A stretch of DNA of 39,360 nt. Origin: Acidobacteriota bacterium (GTDB lineage: Bacteria; Actinomycetota; Acidimicrobiia; Acidimicrobiales; RAAP-2). Positions 24,992 through 32,871 of the stretch are shown piece after piece (within the stretch, counting starts at the first letter, position 1; every line of letters starts with the position of its first letter). The translations under genes were made by a program, and so were the position numbers. Below the pieces are notes generated by a model. The model was given only the letters and a program-made list of their open reading frames with translations, was not told the DNA's origin and did not search any database. Location of the stretch: assembly GCA_019352075.1 (NCBI GenBank), contig JABBOA010000002.1, positions 1,555-40,914 of the forward strand. The letters are read 5' to 3'.

Positions 24992-25389
24992 CGCTGGTGC
25001 GCCGGGCGAAAAACCGGGGCCGCGCTCCAGAGGTGTTCGAGGTCGTAGTACTCGCGCGTCTCCAGGTCGAAGACGTGAACGATCACGTCGCCGTAATCGA
25101 GGGCGATCCACTGCGCGGTGGTCCAACCCTCCACGCGCGTGGGTTTGAGGTCCAACGCCAGTTCCACCCGGCGCTCCACCTCCTCGGCGATCGCCCGCAC
25201 CTGGCGGTCGTTGCGCCCGGCAGCGATGATGAGGGCGTCGAAGGAGTCGACGAACTCACGAAGGTCCAACACCACGGTATCGATGCTGAGTTTCTCATCG
25301 GCGCCCTCGATCGCCGCGTCGATCAGCGCAGCGACGAAACGATCCTGCGGGCCGTGAAGGGAACCCGCCCCGGCGATGATCTCGCTCAG
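24988..25389 (-). CDS. rsfS: Ribosomal silencing factor RsfS, probable CTG start
   Basis: Binds uL14 of the 50S subunit and blocks subunit joining under starvation. The conserved stretches are AAIEGADEKLSIDTVVLDLRE, GRNDRQVRAIAEEVE, GWTTAQWIALDYGDVIVHVF and REYYDLEHLW. The track ORF runs back into nadD with nonsense-like sequence. No ATG, GTG or TTG lies in frame near the expected N-terminus. CTG at 25389 has GGGAG seven bases upstream and overlaps the stop of the small upstream ORF (CTGA), giving a family-like 133 residues. I therefore propose a coupled CTG start. It lies downstream of nadD, as in most bacteria. Confidence 0.88.
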   Translation of the reverse strand: MSEIIAGAGSLHGPQDRFVAALIDAAIEGADEKLSIDTVVLDLREFVDSFDALIIAAGRNDRQVRAIAEEVERRVELALDLKPTRVEGWTTAQWIALDYGDVIVHVFDLETREYYDLEHLWSAAPVFRPAHQR

Positions 25390-25565
25390 TGGCCCACTCC
25401 CAGAACGATGAGCGCCACCACGAAGGGGATGCTCACGGCCACGATGCCCGCCACCGCGTGACGCTGGCGAAGTCGGCGTGCGTCGCGTCGGGTGCGCGGT
25501 GCGCGCTCGTACACCGCTAGCGGTGCCGATGACGCGTCTGAGATGTCGAATGCGCGAACCGCCAT
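25386..25565 (-). CDS. Small single-pass membrane protein between nadD and rsfS
   Basis: This 59-residue ORF is too short for the supplied track. It starts at ATG 25565, with AGGG a few bases upstream, 11 bases after the nadD stop. It has an acidic/neutral N-terminus, a strongly basic stretch (RRDARRLRQRH, about 26-36) and one hydrophobic helix (VAGIVAVSIPFVVALIVLGV, about 38-57), predicting a cytoplasmic N-terminus. Its TGA overlaps the proposed rsfS CTG. Position, ribosome-binding site and membrane pattern support a real gene. I do not recognise a family. Confidence 0.65.
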   Translation of the reverse strand: MAVRAFDISDASSAPLAVYERAPRTRRDARRLRQRHAVAGIVAVSIPFVVALIVLGVGH

Positions 25566-25576
25566 TGCGCCCTACT

Positions 25577-26146
25577 TTACTCCCTGGCGCCCTGAAAGAT
25601 GGCGATGACCGGTTCGGGCATGAACAATCGCAGCGCCGCCAGGTCGAGGGGGGTCTCACGCAGGAAAGTGCTGGAAAGGTCCACGGGGGTCATGGCGATT
25701 TCGTAACAATCCCAACCCGCTGGCGCCGTCAACAGGGCACCCGGACGTGGAATCACCCCCACCGCCACGAGATGGCGCAACTCCTCGGCCCGGTGCCACG
25801 AGGGCAACTGGGGCGCGAGGTCCGCGCCGATCAGGACGTCCACGTCGTCAGCCTCCTGGAGCAGTTCCACGACGGTGTCGATCGTGTAGGAGGGTCCGGG
25901 TCGGTTGATCTCGCGGTCACTCACGCGCACCAGAGCCAGGTGATCGAATGCCGCGCGGGCCATGGCGAGGCGCAGCGGCGCCGCGTGCACCGGTCCCAGC
26001 GCGCTCTTATGGTACGGATCGCCGGCGACGGTCACTTCGATCGCGTCGAAGCGACCGGTGGCCGCCACCGCGGTGAGGGCCGCCACGTGACCGTTGTGGG
26101 GCGGATCGAACGTGCCACCGAAGAGACCGACGCGACGGAGAGGCAC
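25577..26146 (-). CDS. nadD: Nicotinate-nucleotide adenylyltransferase
   Basis: Transfers AMP to nicotinate mononucleotide in NAD synthesis. The N-terminal GLFGGTFDPPHNGH holds the HxGH motif (His17, His20), and the C-terminal LSSTFLRE is the ISSTxIR equivalent. At 189 residues it is standard. The GTG at 26146 has TAGGCT six bases before it and no Shine-Dalgarno, so it is likely leaderless. It is divergent from the DAHP synthase gene and begins the nadD-small ORF-rsfS operon. Confidence 0.93.
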   Translation of the reverse strand: MPLRRVGLFGGTFDPPHNGHVAALTAVAATGRFDAIEVTVAGDPYHKSALGPVHAAPLRLAMARAAFDHLALVRVSDREINRPGPSYTIDTVVELLQEADDVDVLIGADLAPQLPSWHRAEELRHLVAVGVIPRPGALLTAPAGWDCYEIAMTPVDLSSTFLRETPLDLAALRLFMPEPVIAIFQGARE

Positions 26147-26152
26147 CCCGTC

Positions 26153-26198
26153 AGCCTACCCGGGCCAATTGCTCGTTCTCCGAAGAAACCTCTAGCCT
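26153..26198. promoter_or_regulatory. Divergent leaderless promoters of nadD and aroG
   Basis: Minus-strand TAGGCT (26158-26153) lies six bases before the nadD GTG. Plus-strand TAGCCT (26193-26198) lies six bases before the aroG ATG at 26205, with a possible -35 TTGCTC (26169-26174) 18 bases upstream. Only 58 bp separate the two coding regions, so the polymerase footprints would overlap and the promoters may compete. Confidence 0.5.
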
Positions 26199-26204
26199 TG
26201 GGTG

Positions 26205-27584
26205 ATGGCCCCCATCACGTCATGGAACCCCACCAGTTGGCGAGAGCGCGTTGCGGCGCAGAGCCCCCAGTGGCCCGACCCCCAACACCTCGCGCGCGTC
26301 GAGAAGCAGCTCGCGGCCCAGCCACCGCTCGTGTTCGCCGGCGAGGCGCGGCGCCTGACCCACCAGCTCGGCCAGGCCGCGCGGGGTGACGCCTTCTTGC
26401 TGCAGGCCGGTGATTGCGCGGAGTCCTTCGCCGACGCCTCGGCCGACGCCATCCGCGACAAGTTGAAGGTCATCTTGCAGATGGCGGTGGCGTTGACGTA
26501 CGCCGCGGGCGTGCCGGTCATCAAGGTCGGTCGGATCGCCGGTCAGTTCGCGAAGCCGCGTTCGGATCACTACGAGGAACGCGACGGCGTGCGCCTCGAC
26601 GCTTTCCGCGGACACATCGTCAACCACGAGGACTTCACCGAGGAGGCCCGTCGCCCGAACCCCGATCGCCTGCTCGACGCGTACCACCAGAGCGTCGCCA
26701 CCCTCAATCTGCTGCGCGCTTTCACGACGGGGGGCTTCGCCTCCTTGACGCGGGTGCACGCGTGGAATCAACAGTTCGTCACGAATTCCCCCGAGGGCAA
26801 GCGCTACGAGGTCCTGGCCGACGACATCGACCGCGCCCTCGCCTTCATGCGCGCCTGCGGGGTCAATCTCGACGGCGACCACGAACTCTCCAGCGTGGAC
26901 TTCTACACCAGTCACGAGGCGCTGATCCTGCCCTACGAACAGGCGCTCACGCGCCAGGACTCCTTGACGGGTGACTGGTACGACTGCTCCGCGCACATGC
27001 TCTGGATCGGGGACCGGACCCGACAGGTGGACGGCGCCCACGTGGAGTTCCTGCGAGGGGTGGCCAATCCCATTGGGCTCAAGGTCGGTCCCAGTACCAG
27101 CGTCGAGGACCTCAAGGTCCTCCACGGCCTCTTGAACCCCGACAACGTGCCCGGCCGGCTCACCCTGATCTCGCGGATGGGCCGCGACAAGGTCACCGAG
27201 CGGCTACCGGCCCTGGTGGAGTCGATGACGGCCGAGGGGGCGCAGGTGTTGTGGACGTGCGACCCGATGCACGGCAACACCTTCAAGGCTCGCGGTGGCC
27301 ATAAGACCCGCCACTTCGACGACGTCCTCACCGAGGTGGCGCAGTTCTTCGCGGTACACCAGTCACTGGGCACGTGGCCCTCGGGGCTACACATCGAGTT
27401 GACCGGCGACAACGTCACCGAATGCCTGGGCGGTGGCAACCAGTTGGACGAATCGGACCTCGACACCAATTACACGTCGATCTGCGACCCCCGTCTCAAT
27501 GCGTCGCAGAGCCTCGACATGGCGTTTCACGTCAGTGAATTCCTTCAGCGCGCCGTCACCGCCCGCGGTGCTCGGTCGTTGTAG
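26205..27584 (+). CDS. aroG: 3-deoxy-7-phosphoheptulonate synthase, class II
   Basis: First step of the shikimate pathway, condensing PEP and erythrose 4-phosphate. It belongs to the plant-like class II family: [14 protein letters not shown] at the N-terminus, [13 protein letters not shown] (metal-binding Cys), [32 protein letters not shown] and [14 protein letters not shown]. The 459-residue length is typical. The track begins one codon earlier at GTG 26202; ATG 26205 is preferred because of the promoter spacing. The 3' end overlaps the convergent phosphatase gene by 40 bp. Confidence 0.96.
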   Translation: MAPITSWNPTSWRERVAAQSPQWPDPQHLARVEKQLAAQPPLVFAGEARRLTHQLGQAARGDAFLLQAGDCAESFADASADAIRDKLKVILQMAVALTYAAGVPVIKVGRIAGQFAKPRSDHYEERDGVRLDAFRGHIVNHEDFTEEARRPNPDRLLDAYHQSVATLNLLRAFTTGGFASLTRVHAWNQQFVTNSPEGKRYEVLADDIDRALAFMRACGVNLDGDHELSSVDFYTSHEALILPYEQALTRQDSLTGDWYDCSAHMLWIGDRTRQVDGAHVEFLRGVANPIGLKVGPSTSVEDLKVLHGLLNPDNVPGRLTLISRMGRDKVTERLPALVESMTAEGAQVLWTCDPMHGNTFKARGGHKTRHFDDVLTEVAQFFAVHQSLGTWPSGLHIELTGDNVTECLGGGNQLDESDLDTNYTSICDPRLNASQSLDMAFHVSEFLQRAVTARGARSL

Positions 27585-28222
27585 CGCAGCAGTCGGACCT
27601 CACCGCGATCGATCTCGATCTCGGTGAGCGAGCAGTGCTCGGTGCGTAGGCGCAGTCGCGCGTGCGCGGGGGCGCCCATCGCGAGCTTGATCGCTTGTTC
27701 GATGACGCCACCATGGACGAACAGCAGGACCAGCCCTTCCCCGTGGCGCTCCCCCAAGCGAAGGAACGCGCTCACGCAACGCTCGTAGAAACCGGTCCAG
27801 GACTCCCCCTGGGGAGCGAACGGCGTCGTCGGGTCGACGTCCCAGTCGGGGCCGCCGAAGTTGGCGATCATTTCCTCCCACGTCATCGCGTCGGCGAGGC
27901 CCGGATGGAGTTCACACAGGTCACAGTCCTCCTCGACGTCGCACCCGAGCGTGCGCGTCACGATCGCCGCGGTCTCCTTGGCGCGCGCCAGGACCGAGGA
28001 ATACACCGCCACCGCTTCGTCGAACTCGTGCGTACGCTCCACCCGGTGCGCCAGCGCCCGGGCCTGGTCGCGTCCCCGTTCGGTCAAGCCGGTGCAACCG
28101 CGCGGCCCACCGACGACCCCCGCGACGTTGCAGCCGGCCTCGCCGTGGCGCACCAGGAGCAGTCGGGTGCCTCGCGGCTCTTCGCCGCTGGTGCGAAATC
28201 CCTGCGGTGGCTCCTTCGACAT
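27545..28222 (-). CDS. Histidine phosphatase superfamily protein
   Basis: Cytoplasmic phosphatase or phosphoglycerate-mutase-like protein of 225 residues. The active-site motif [12 protein letters not shown] (about 20-31) supplies the phospho-His, [13 protein letters not shown] and [13 protein letters not shown] follow, and [13 protein letters not shown] holds the second catalytic His. The substrate is not evident. The track begins at 28270; ATG 28222 (MSKEPPQGF) has GGAGG upstream and overlaps the VWA gene stop by one base (TGATG), so it is the last gene of the MoxR-VWA operon. The last 40 bp are antisense to the end of aroG. Confidence 0.85.
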   Translation of the reverse strand: MSKEPPQGFRTSGEEPRGTRLLLVRHGEAGCNVAGVVGGPRGCTGLTERGRDQARALAHRVERTHEFDEAVAVYSSVLARAKETAAIVTRTLGCDVEEDCDLCELHPGLADAMTWEEMIANFGGPDWDVDPTTPFAPQGESWTGFYERCVSAFLRLGERHGEGLVLLFVHGGVIEQAIKLAMGAPAHARLRLRTEHCSLTEIEIDRGEVRLLRYNDRAPRAVTAR

Positions 28223-29613
28223 CAGCTCAGCCCTCCGACGAACGTCTCGAGTTGACGCAGTGTGCGACACTCCACGACGTCGTCGCAGTGCGCCGCGTAG
28301 AGGGCCAGAACCGAGTCACCACTGTTCCAGTAGCTGCGGGGCTCGGGATTGAGCCAGTACAGCGCCTTGACCCGCGAGCGAATGTCGGCGAGCACGGGGG
28401 CCTGGGCGGGGTGGTAGTTGTTGCGTGCGTCGCCCAGAATCAGCACCGTGCTGCGTCGAGTGAGTTCCGGTGCGTAGCGCTGCGCGAAGATCCCGAGTGC
28501 GCGACCGTAGTCGCTATGACCGTCCACTGCCACCACATTGGCCTCCGCTCCGATGCGCTCCACGGCACGCGCTGGATCCTGCGACTCGGCGAAGAGGTGC
28601 GTGACTTCGTCGAGGCCGTCGACGAAGACGAAGCTTCGCACCTGGGAGAACTGACTGGCGATGGCGTGCACCAAGTGCAGGGTGAACCGCGCGAAGGACG
28701 CCACCGACCCCGACACGTCGGCGATGACCACGATCTCGGGCTTGGCGGGTCGCGGCGGCTTGAAACGCACGTCGATGGGAACGCCCCCGGTCGATAGGGA
28801 ACTGCGCACCGTGTGACGCAGGTCGATCGGCCCGCGGTGGCGACGGCGACGACGGCGCGCCAGGCGAACCGCCAACTTTCGGCTGAGCGGCCGCAGGGCG
28901 CGTTCGAGTTGCGCCATCTCCTCGCGATTGGCGTGCATCACGTCGACGTCCTCGGGCAACGTCTCGCGCACCGACTCGGCCATCGCCTCGGCGCCGCGGT
29001 CCTGCACGAGGCGCTCGCGAATCTCAGTCTCCACCATGGCCGTGAACCCCTCGATCCGCTGGTGGGCGTCGTCGCGGGCGAGTCGCTCCTCGAGGGCGTC
29101 GGATTCGTCACCGAGGCTCATTCCCATCAAACGTTGCTCGAGCGCCTCGAGATCGAGTTGGCGCATCGTGCGGTAGAGGTAGTAGGCGCCGCCCACGGGT
29201 CGACCGGGCTCGATGCCGGCGAAGCGCGCGACGGCCTCGGCGGCACCCTGACGCAGGGCGCGAAGATCGTTCTGGCGCAGAGCCTGCAGCAATTGCTCGG
29301 TCAATTGGGCCGTCGAGCGCGCCGGCGCGTCCGGCGCGTCCGGCGCGGACCCGTCGCGGCCCGCGACGCCGTCGGGCGCGTCGGCCTCGATCTCGAGGCG
29401 GCGATTGGCGAAGAAGACCTCGTAGGCGGTGTCGAAGGCGCTGAGGTGGTCGCTGCTCTTGACGAGCGTCGCACACAGGGCGGCGCGGAACAGTGTTCGA
29501 TCCGCGACGTCGATCGACTCGAGGGCGCGCGCCGCGTCCACCGTCTCGCTCAACGACACGGGCAGTCCCACCGTGCGCAATTCACCGATGAAGGAGCTGA
29601 GGAGGTCGAGCAC
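28222..29613 (-). CDS. VWA domain-containing protein, CoxE-like
   Basis: Probable partner of the upstream MoxR ATPase. The N-terminal part (LLSSFIGELRTVGLPVSLSE) and the helical middle, with an Ala/Asp-rich linker (APDAPDAPA), lead to an Arg-rich segment (LARRRRRRHRG) and then a von Willebrand A domain. That domain has the metal-binding DVSGS motif and VFVDGLDEVTH. The 463-residue arrangement resembles CoxE-type proteins, which with a CoxD/MoxR ATPase help mature metalloenzymes such as CO dehydrogenase. No cox genes are nearby, so the client is unknown. The GTG start is three bases after the MoxR stop. Confidence 0.85.
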   Translation of the reverse strand: MLDLLSSFIGELRTVGLPVSLSETVDAARALESIDVADRTLFRAALCATLVKSSDHLSAFDTAYEVFFANRRLEIEADAPDGVAGRDGSAPDAPDAPARSTAQLTEQLLQALRQNDLRALRQGAAEAVARFAGIEPGRPVGGAYYLYRTMRQLDLEALEQRLMGMSLGDESDALEERLARDDAHQRIEGFTAMVETEIRERLVQDRGAEAMAESVRETLPEDVDVMHANREEMAQLERALRPLSRKLAVRLARRRRRRHRGPIDLRHTVRSSLSTGGVPIDVRFKPPRPAKPEIVVIADVSGSVASFARFTLHLVHAIASQFSQVRSFVFVDGLDEVTHLFAESQDPARAVERIGAEANVVAVDGHSDYGRALGIFAQRYAPELTRRSTVLILGDARNNYHPAQAPVLADIRSRVKALYWLNPEPRSYWNSGDSVLALYAAHCDDVVECRTLRQLETFVGGLS

Positions 29614-29616
29614 GCG

Positions 29617-30549
29617 TCAGGACACACGCCCGAGAATCTCGCGGGTCGCCTTCTCGATGTCCGACTGGTACTTGAGCAGGATGTGCAGAGTCTCGGCCAC
29701 CAGTTCCTCGCCCAACTCGTCGCGACCCAGTATCACGAGTGTTCGAGCCCAGTCCAGGGTCTCCGACACCGACGGCGCCTTCTTGAGATCCATCAGTCGC
29801 AACGTCCGCACGACCTGGGCGATCTGCTCGGCGAGCGCCGTGGCGATACCGGGGACGCGCGAGACGATGATGTCGCGCTCACGCTCCACGTCGGGATAGC
29901 CCACGTGCAGGTACAGACAACGTCGCTTGAGCGCCTCGGAGAGCTCACGGGTGTTGTTCGAGGTCAAGAACACCATGGGAATCTGGCGAGCCCTCATGGT
30001 GCCGAGCTCGGGGATCGACACTTGGTACTCCGAGAGGACCTCGAGTAGCAGGGCCTCGGTCTCGAGTTCGACCCGGTCGACCTCGTCGATCAGCAAGACC
30101 ACCGGTTCGGTCGCGGTGATCGCCTCCAGGAGCGGTCGCGTGAGCAAGAACTCCTCGGCGAAGATATCCTCTTCGAGTTCGGACCAGACCTCCGCCGACC
30201 CCTCTGGTCGTCCGGCCTGGATCCGCAGTAGCTGCTTGCGGTAGTTCCATTCGTAGAGCGCCTTGGTCTCGTCGAGCCCCTCGTAGCACTGCAGCCGGAT
30301 GAGCCGGGCGCCGAGGGCCTCGGCGACGGCCGTGGCGAGCGCGGTCTTGCCCGTGCCCGCGGGCCCCTCCACCAGCACCGGCTTGGCGAGCCGATCGGCC
30401 AGGAACGTCACCGAGGAGATCGCGTCGGAACTCAGGTAGTCGTGTTCGGCCAGACGAGTGCGCAACTCGTCGGGCGACGAGAATCGTACGGGCGCGACCT
30501 CGAGACCGAGTCGCTGAGCCAACTCCTCGCGGGGGTCGAGCGCGCTCAA
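29617..30549 (-). CDS. MoxR-family AAA+ ATPase
   Basis: Chaperone-like ATPase acting with VWA proteins. Walker A is GPAGTGKT, Walker B LLIDEVDR, with FLTSNNTRELSEALKRRC containing sensor 1 and the arginine finger region. The track ORF begins at GTG 30579 inside proA. I prefer TTG 30549, which overlaps the proA stop (TTGA) and has GAGGGA eight bases upstream, giving 310 residues. That start makes it translationally coupled to proA. It resembles CoxD-type ATPases paired with CoxE-like VWA proteins. Confidence 0.9.
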   Translation of the reverse strand: MSALDPREELAQRLGLEVAPVRFSSPDELRTRLAEHDYLSSDAISSVTFLADRLAKPVLVEGPAGTGKTALATAVAEALGARLIRLQCYEGLDETKALYEWNYRKQLLRIQAGRPEGSAEVWSELEEDIFAEEFLLTRPLLEAITATEPVVLLIDEVDRVELETEALLLEVLSEYQVSIPELGTMRARQIPMVFLTSNNTRELSEALKRRCLYLHVGYPDVERERDIIVSRVPGIATALAEQIAQVVRTLRLMDLKKAPSVSETLDWARTLVILGRDELGEELVAETLHILLKYQSDIEKATREILGRVS

Positions 30550-31778
30550 CGGACGTGTCCCTCGCCGCGCACGACCCACTTGAGACAGGTCAACTCGCGA
30601 AGGCCCATCGGCCCGCGCGCGTGGAGTTTCTGGGTCGAGATGCCCACCTCTCCCCCGAGGCCCAATTCACCACCGTCGACGAATCGCGTCGACGCGTTGA
30701 CCACGACGGCGGCCGCGTCGACGCGGCGCACCCACGCCTCCGCACTCACCCGGTCGTTCGTCACGATCGCTTCGGAGTGGCCCGTGCCGTAGCGTGCGAC
30801 GTGGTCGATGGCCTCATCGAGCGTCGCCACGACCTTGACGGCCAGGATCAGATCGAGGAACTCGCGCTCGTAGTCCTCCTCACGGGCCACGAGGGTGCCG
30901 GGCAGCACGGCCAGCGTCGCCGGGTCGCCGCGTAACTCCACCTCGGGGATGGCTCGCGCCAAGGCGACGAGGAAGTCATCGGCCAGGGCCCGATGCACCA
31001 GCACCGTCTCGGCGGCGTTGCACACGCCGGGTCGCGACGTCTTGGAGTTGGCCACGATGCTCACCGCCATCTCGACGTCGGCGCTCTCGTCGACGTAGAC
31101 GTGGCAGTTGCCGTCCCCATCGAGGACGAAAGGCACGCGGGCGTGCTCGCGCATGGCCGCGATGAGACTCGGCCCACCTCGCGGGATCAGGCAATCGAGG
31201 GTGTCGGTCATTTGCATGAAGTCGACCGCCGTTCGGTGCGAGGAGTCCTGCACCAGTGCCACCGCGTCCGCCGGCAGGCCCTCGCTCACCAGCGCATCAC
31301 GCCAGAGGTCGACGATGAACTGATTCGAACGCTGCGCCGAGGACGACCCCCGTAGGTAGGCCGTGTTGCCGCTGCGTACGCACAGACCCGCGACGTCACT
31401 GGTCACGTTGGGGCGATTCTCGTAGACGACGCCGATCACGCCCAGGGGGACCCGCAGTCGCTCGACGCGAAGTCCATTGGGACGCACGCTCGCGTCGAGT
31501 GACTCAAAGAGGGGGTCAGCGGCCGCGGCGATCTCGCGCAGGGCATCGGACATCGCGGCGATTCGTTGCGAGGTGAGGGTCAGTCGGTCCCGGCCGGCAC
31601 CGGACTCGACGTAGGCGTCGACCTCGCGGGCATTGATCGCCAGGAGGTCCGCCTCGCGCTTCTCCAGGGCGTCGGCCACCCGCAAGAGCGTTCCCACCCG
31701 CTGTTCCTCAGTGGCCTGCGCCATGACGCGCGACGCGTCGCGCACGGCACGACCCTGGGCCGCCAGAAGACTCGTCAT
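30546..31778 (-). CDS. proA: Glutamate-5-semialdehyde dehydrogenase (gamma-glutamyl phosphate reductase)
   Basis: Second enzyme of proline synthesis, using the product of proB. The aldehyde-dehydrogenase-like fold shows PLGVIGVVYENRPNVTSDVAGLC, LIPRGGPSLI, catalytic Cys in SRPGVCNAAETVLVH and GTGHSEAIVT near the end. ATG 31778 (MTSLLAAQG) is chosen over the track start, which would include 27 unrelated residues; this gives 410. TACGAT lies six bases before this ATG, so it may have an internal leaderless promoter in addition to reading from proB. Confidence 0.95.
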   Translation of the reverse strand: MTSLLAAQGRAVRDASRVMAQATEEQRVGTLLRVADALEKREADLLAINAREVDAYVESGAGRDRLTLTSQRIAAMSDALREIAAAADPLFESLDASVRPNGLRVERLRVPLGVIGVVYENRPNVTSDVAGLCVRSGNTAYLRGSSSAQRSNQFIVDLWRDALVSEGLPADAVALVQDSSHRTAVDFMQMTDTLDCLIPRGGPSLIAAMREHARVPFVLDGDGNCHVYVDESADVEMAVSIVANSKTSRPGVCNAAETVLVHRALADDFLVALARAIPEVELRGDPATLAVLPGTLVAREEDYEREFLDLILAVKVVATLDEAIDHVARYGTGHSEAIVTNDRVSAEAWVRRVDAAAVVVNASTRFVDGGELGLGGEVGISTQKLHARGPMGLRELTCLKWVVRGEGHVR

Positions 31779-31790
31779 GGTGCAATCGTA
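31779..31790 (-). promoter_or_regulatory. -10 box of internal leaderless proA promoter
   Basis: TACGAT (31790-31785, minus strand) lies six bases before the proA ATG in the 19-bp gap after proB. No Shine-Dalgarno precedes the ATG. The hexamer is the same as at the aminotransferase gene. Confidence 0.45.
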
Positions 31791-31797
31791 CTGGAGG

Positions 31798-32871
31798 TCA
31801 GCAGTCGCGACGCAGCAGCACCAGGTCGTCGCGGTGTACGACCACGTCGTCGACGTCATCCCACGAGTCGGCGTTGACCCGCACCAGTCCCTTGGCGAGC
31901 AGTTCGCCGGCGGGTCCGACGATCTCGACCGCGTCCCCCTCGGAGAAGTCCCCCTCGAAGGAGACCACCCCCACGCGCAACAAGCTGCGACCGTGGTGCT
32001 CCAGTGCCTCGAGGGCGCCGGCGTTGACGTGCAGCGACCCCGACGACGCCACCGCGAAGGCGATCCAGGCCTTGCGTGCCGACAGGCGGTCCGCCCGCGG
32101 TTCGAAGGTCGTGCCGAAGTCGTGGGCGCCGTTGAGGGCGCGTCGCACCGGCGTCGCGGCCTTCGCGGGCGCGATGACCGTGGTCACTCCCGACCACGTC
32201 GCCATCCGTGCCGCGGCGACCTTGGACGCCATGCCGCCGCTACCCACGCCGGAACGACTGCGACCGGCCACGCCCTCGACGTCCGCATCGATCGAAGTGA
32301 CCACGTCGATCAACTTCGCCGTCGGATCCAGCCGCGGGTCCGCGGTCAGCAGCCCCGGCGTATCGGTCAGCAGTACGAGATGACTGGCCGTCACCAGATT
32401 GGCCACCAGTGCGGCCAAGCGGTCATTGTCACCGAATCGAATCTCCTCGTCGGCGACGGCGTCGTTCTCGTTGATGATCGCCACCACGTTGAGGGCGTGC
32501 AGTGACGCCAGCGTCGAGCGCGCGTGCAGATACTGTCCGCGGTGTGAGAAATCGAGGGGGGCGAGGAGGACCTGTCCGACCGTGACCTCGTGTCGTGCGA
32601 AGGCTCGACGCCACGCGTCCATGAGGAGCGGTTGTCCCACGGCCGACACCGCCTGGAGGGTCGCGGCGTCGGTGGGTCGGCGTCGCCCGCCACCCACGTC
32701 CGCCCATCCCGCGGTGATGGCGCCCGAGGTCACGACCACGGCAGACCAACCATCGTGACGCAAGGCGACGACGTCGGCCGCCACTGCATCGAGGACGTCC
32801 TGGGCGACACCGCCGCGGTCATCGGTGACCGAGGAGGTACCGATCTTGACCACGACGCTAGACGAAGTCAT
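31798..32871 (-). CDS. proB: Glutamate 5-kinase
   Basis: First step of proline synthesis. The amino acid kinase domain shows VVVKIGTSSVTDD, VTSGAITAGW, NENDAVADEEIRFGDNDRLAALV and SGVGSGGMASKVAAARMAT. A C-terminal PUA domain follows (GSLHVNAGALEALEHHGRSL). ATG 32871 gives 357 residues, normal for the PUA-containing form; the longer track start reads into obgE. The start overlaps the obgE end by 14 bp, so coupling is likely. The obgE-proB-proA order is common in actinobacteria. Confidence 0.95.
   Translation of the reverse strand: MTSSSVVVKIGTSSVTDDRGGVAQDVLDAVAADVVALRHDGWSAVVVTSGAITAGWADVGGGRRRPTDAATLQAVSAVGQPLLMDAWRRAFARHEVTVGQVLLAPLDFSHRGQYLHARSTLASLHALNVVAIINENDAVADEEIRFGDNDRLAALVANLVTASHLVLLTDTPGLLTADPRLDPTAKLIDVVTSIDADVEGVAGRSRSGVGSGGMASKVAAARMATWSGVTTVIAPAKAATPVRRALNGAHDFGTTFEPRADRLSARKAWIAFAVASSGSLHVNAGALEALEHHGRSLLRVGVVSFEGDFSEGDAVEIVGPAGELLAKGLVRVNADSWDDVDDVVVHRDDLVLLRRDC

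Noticed and set aside
25390-25659. N-terminal 90 codons of the track ORF for rsfS
   Set aside because: Low-complexity Arg/Pro/Gly translation out of frame with nadD and the small membrane ORF; not part of RsfS.
28813-30048. 411-codon plus-strand ORF opposite the VWA and MoxR genes
   Set aside because: Composition of a shadow frame; both minus-strand genes carry intact motifs.
28222-30549. MoxR/VWA pair as part of a CO dehydrogenase or defence locus
   Set aside because: No cox structural genes, nucleases or other defence partners flank it; function left open.
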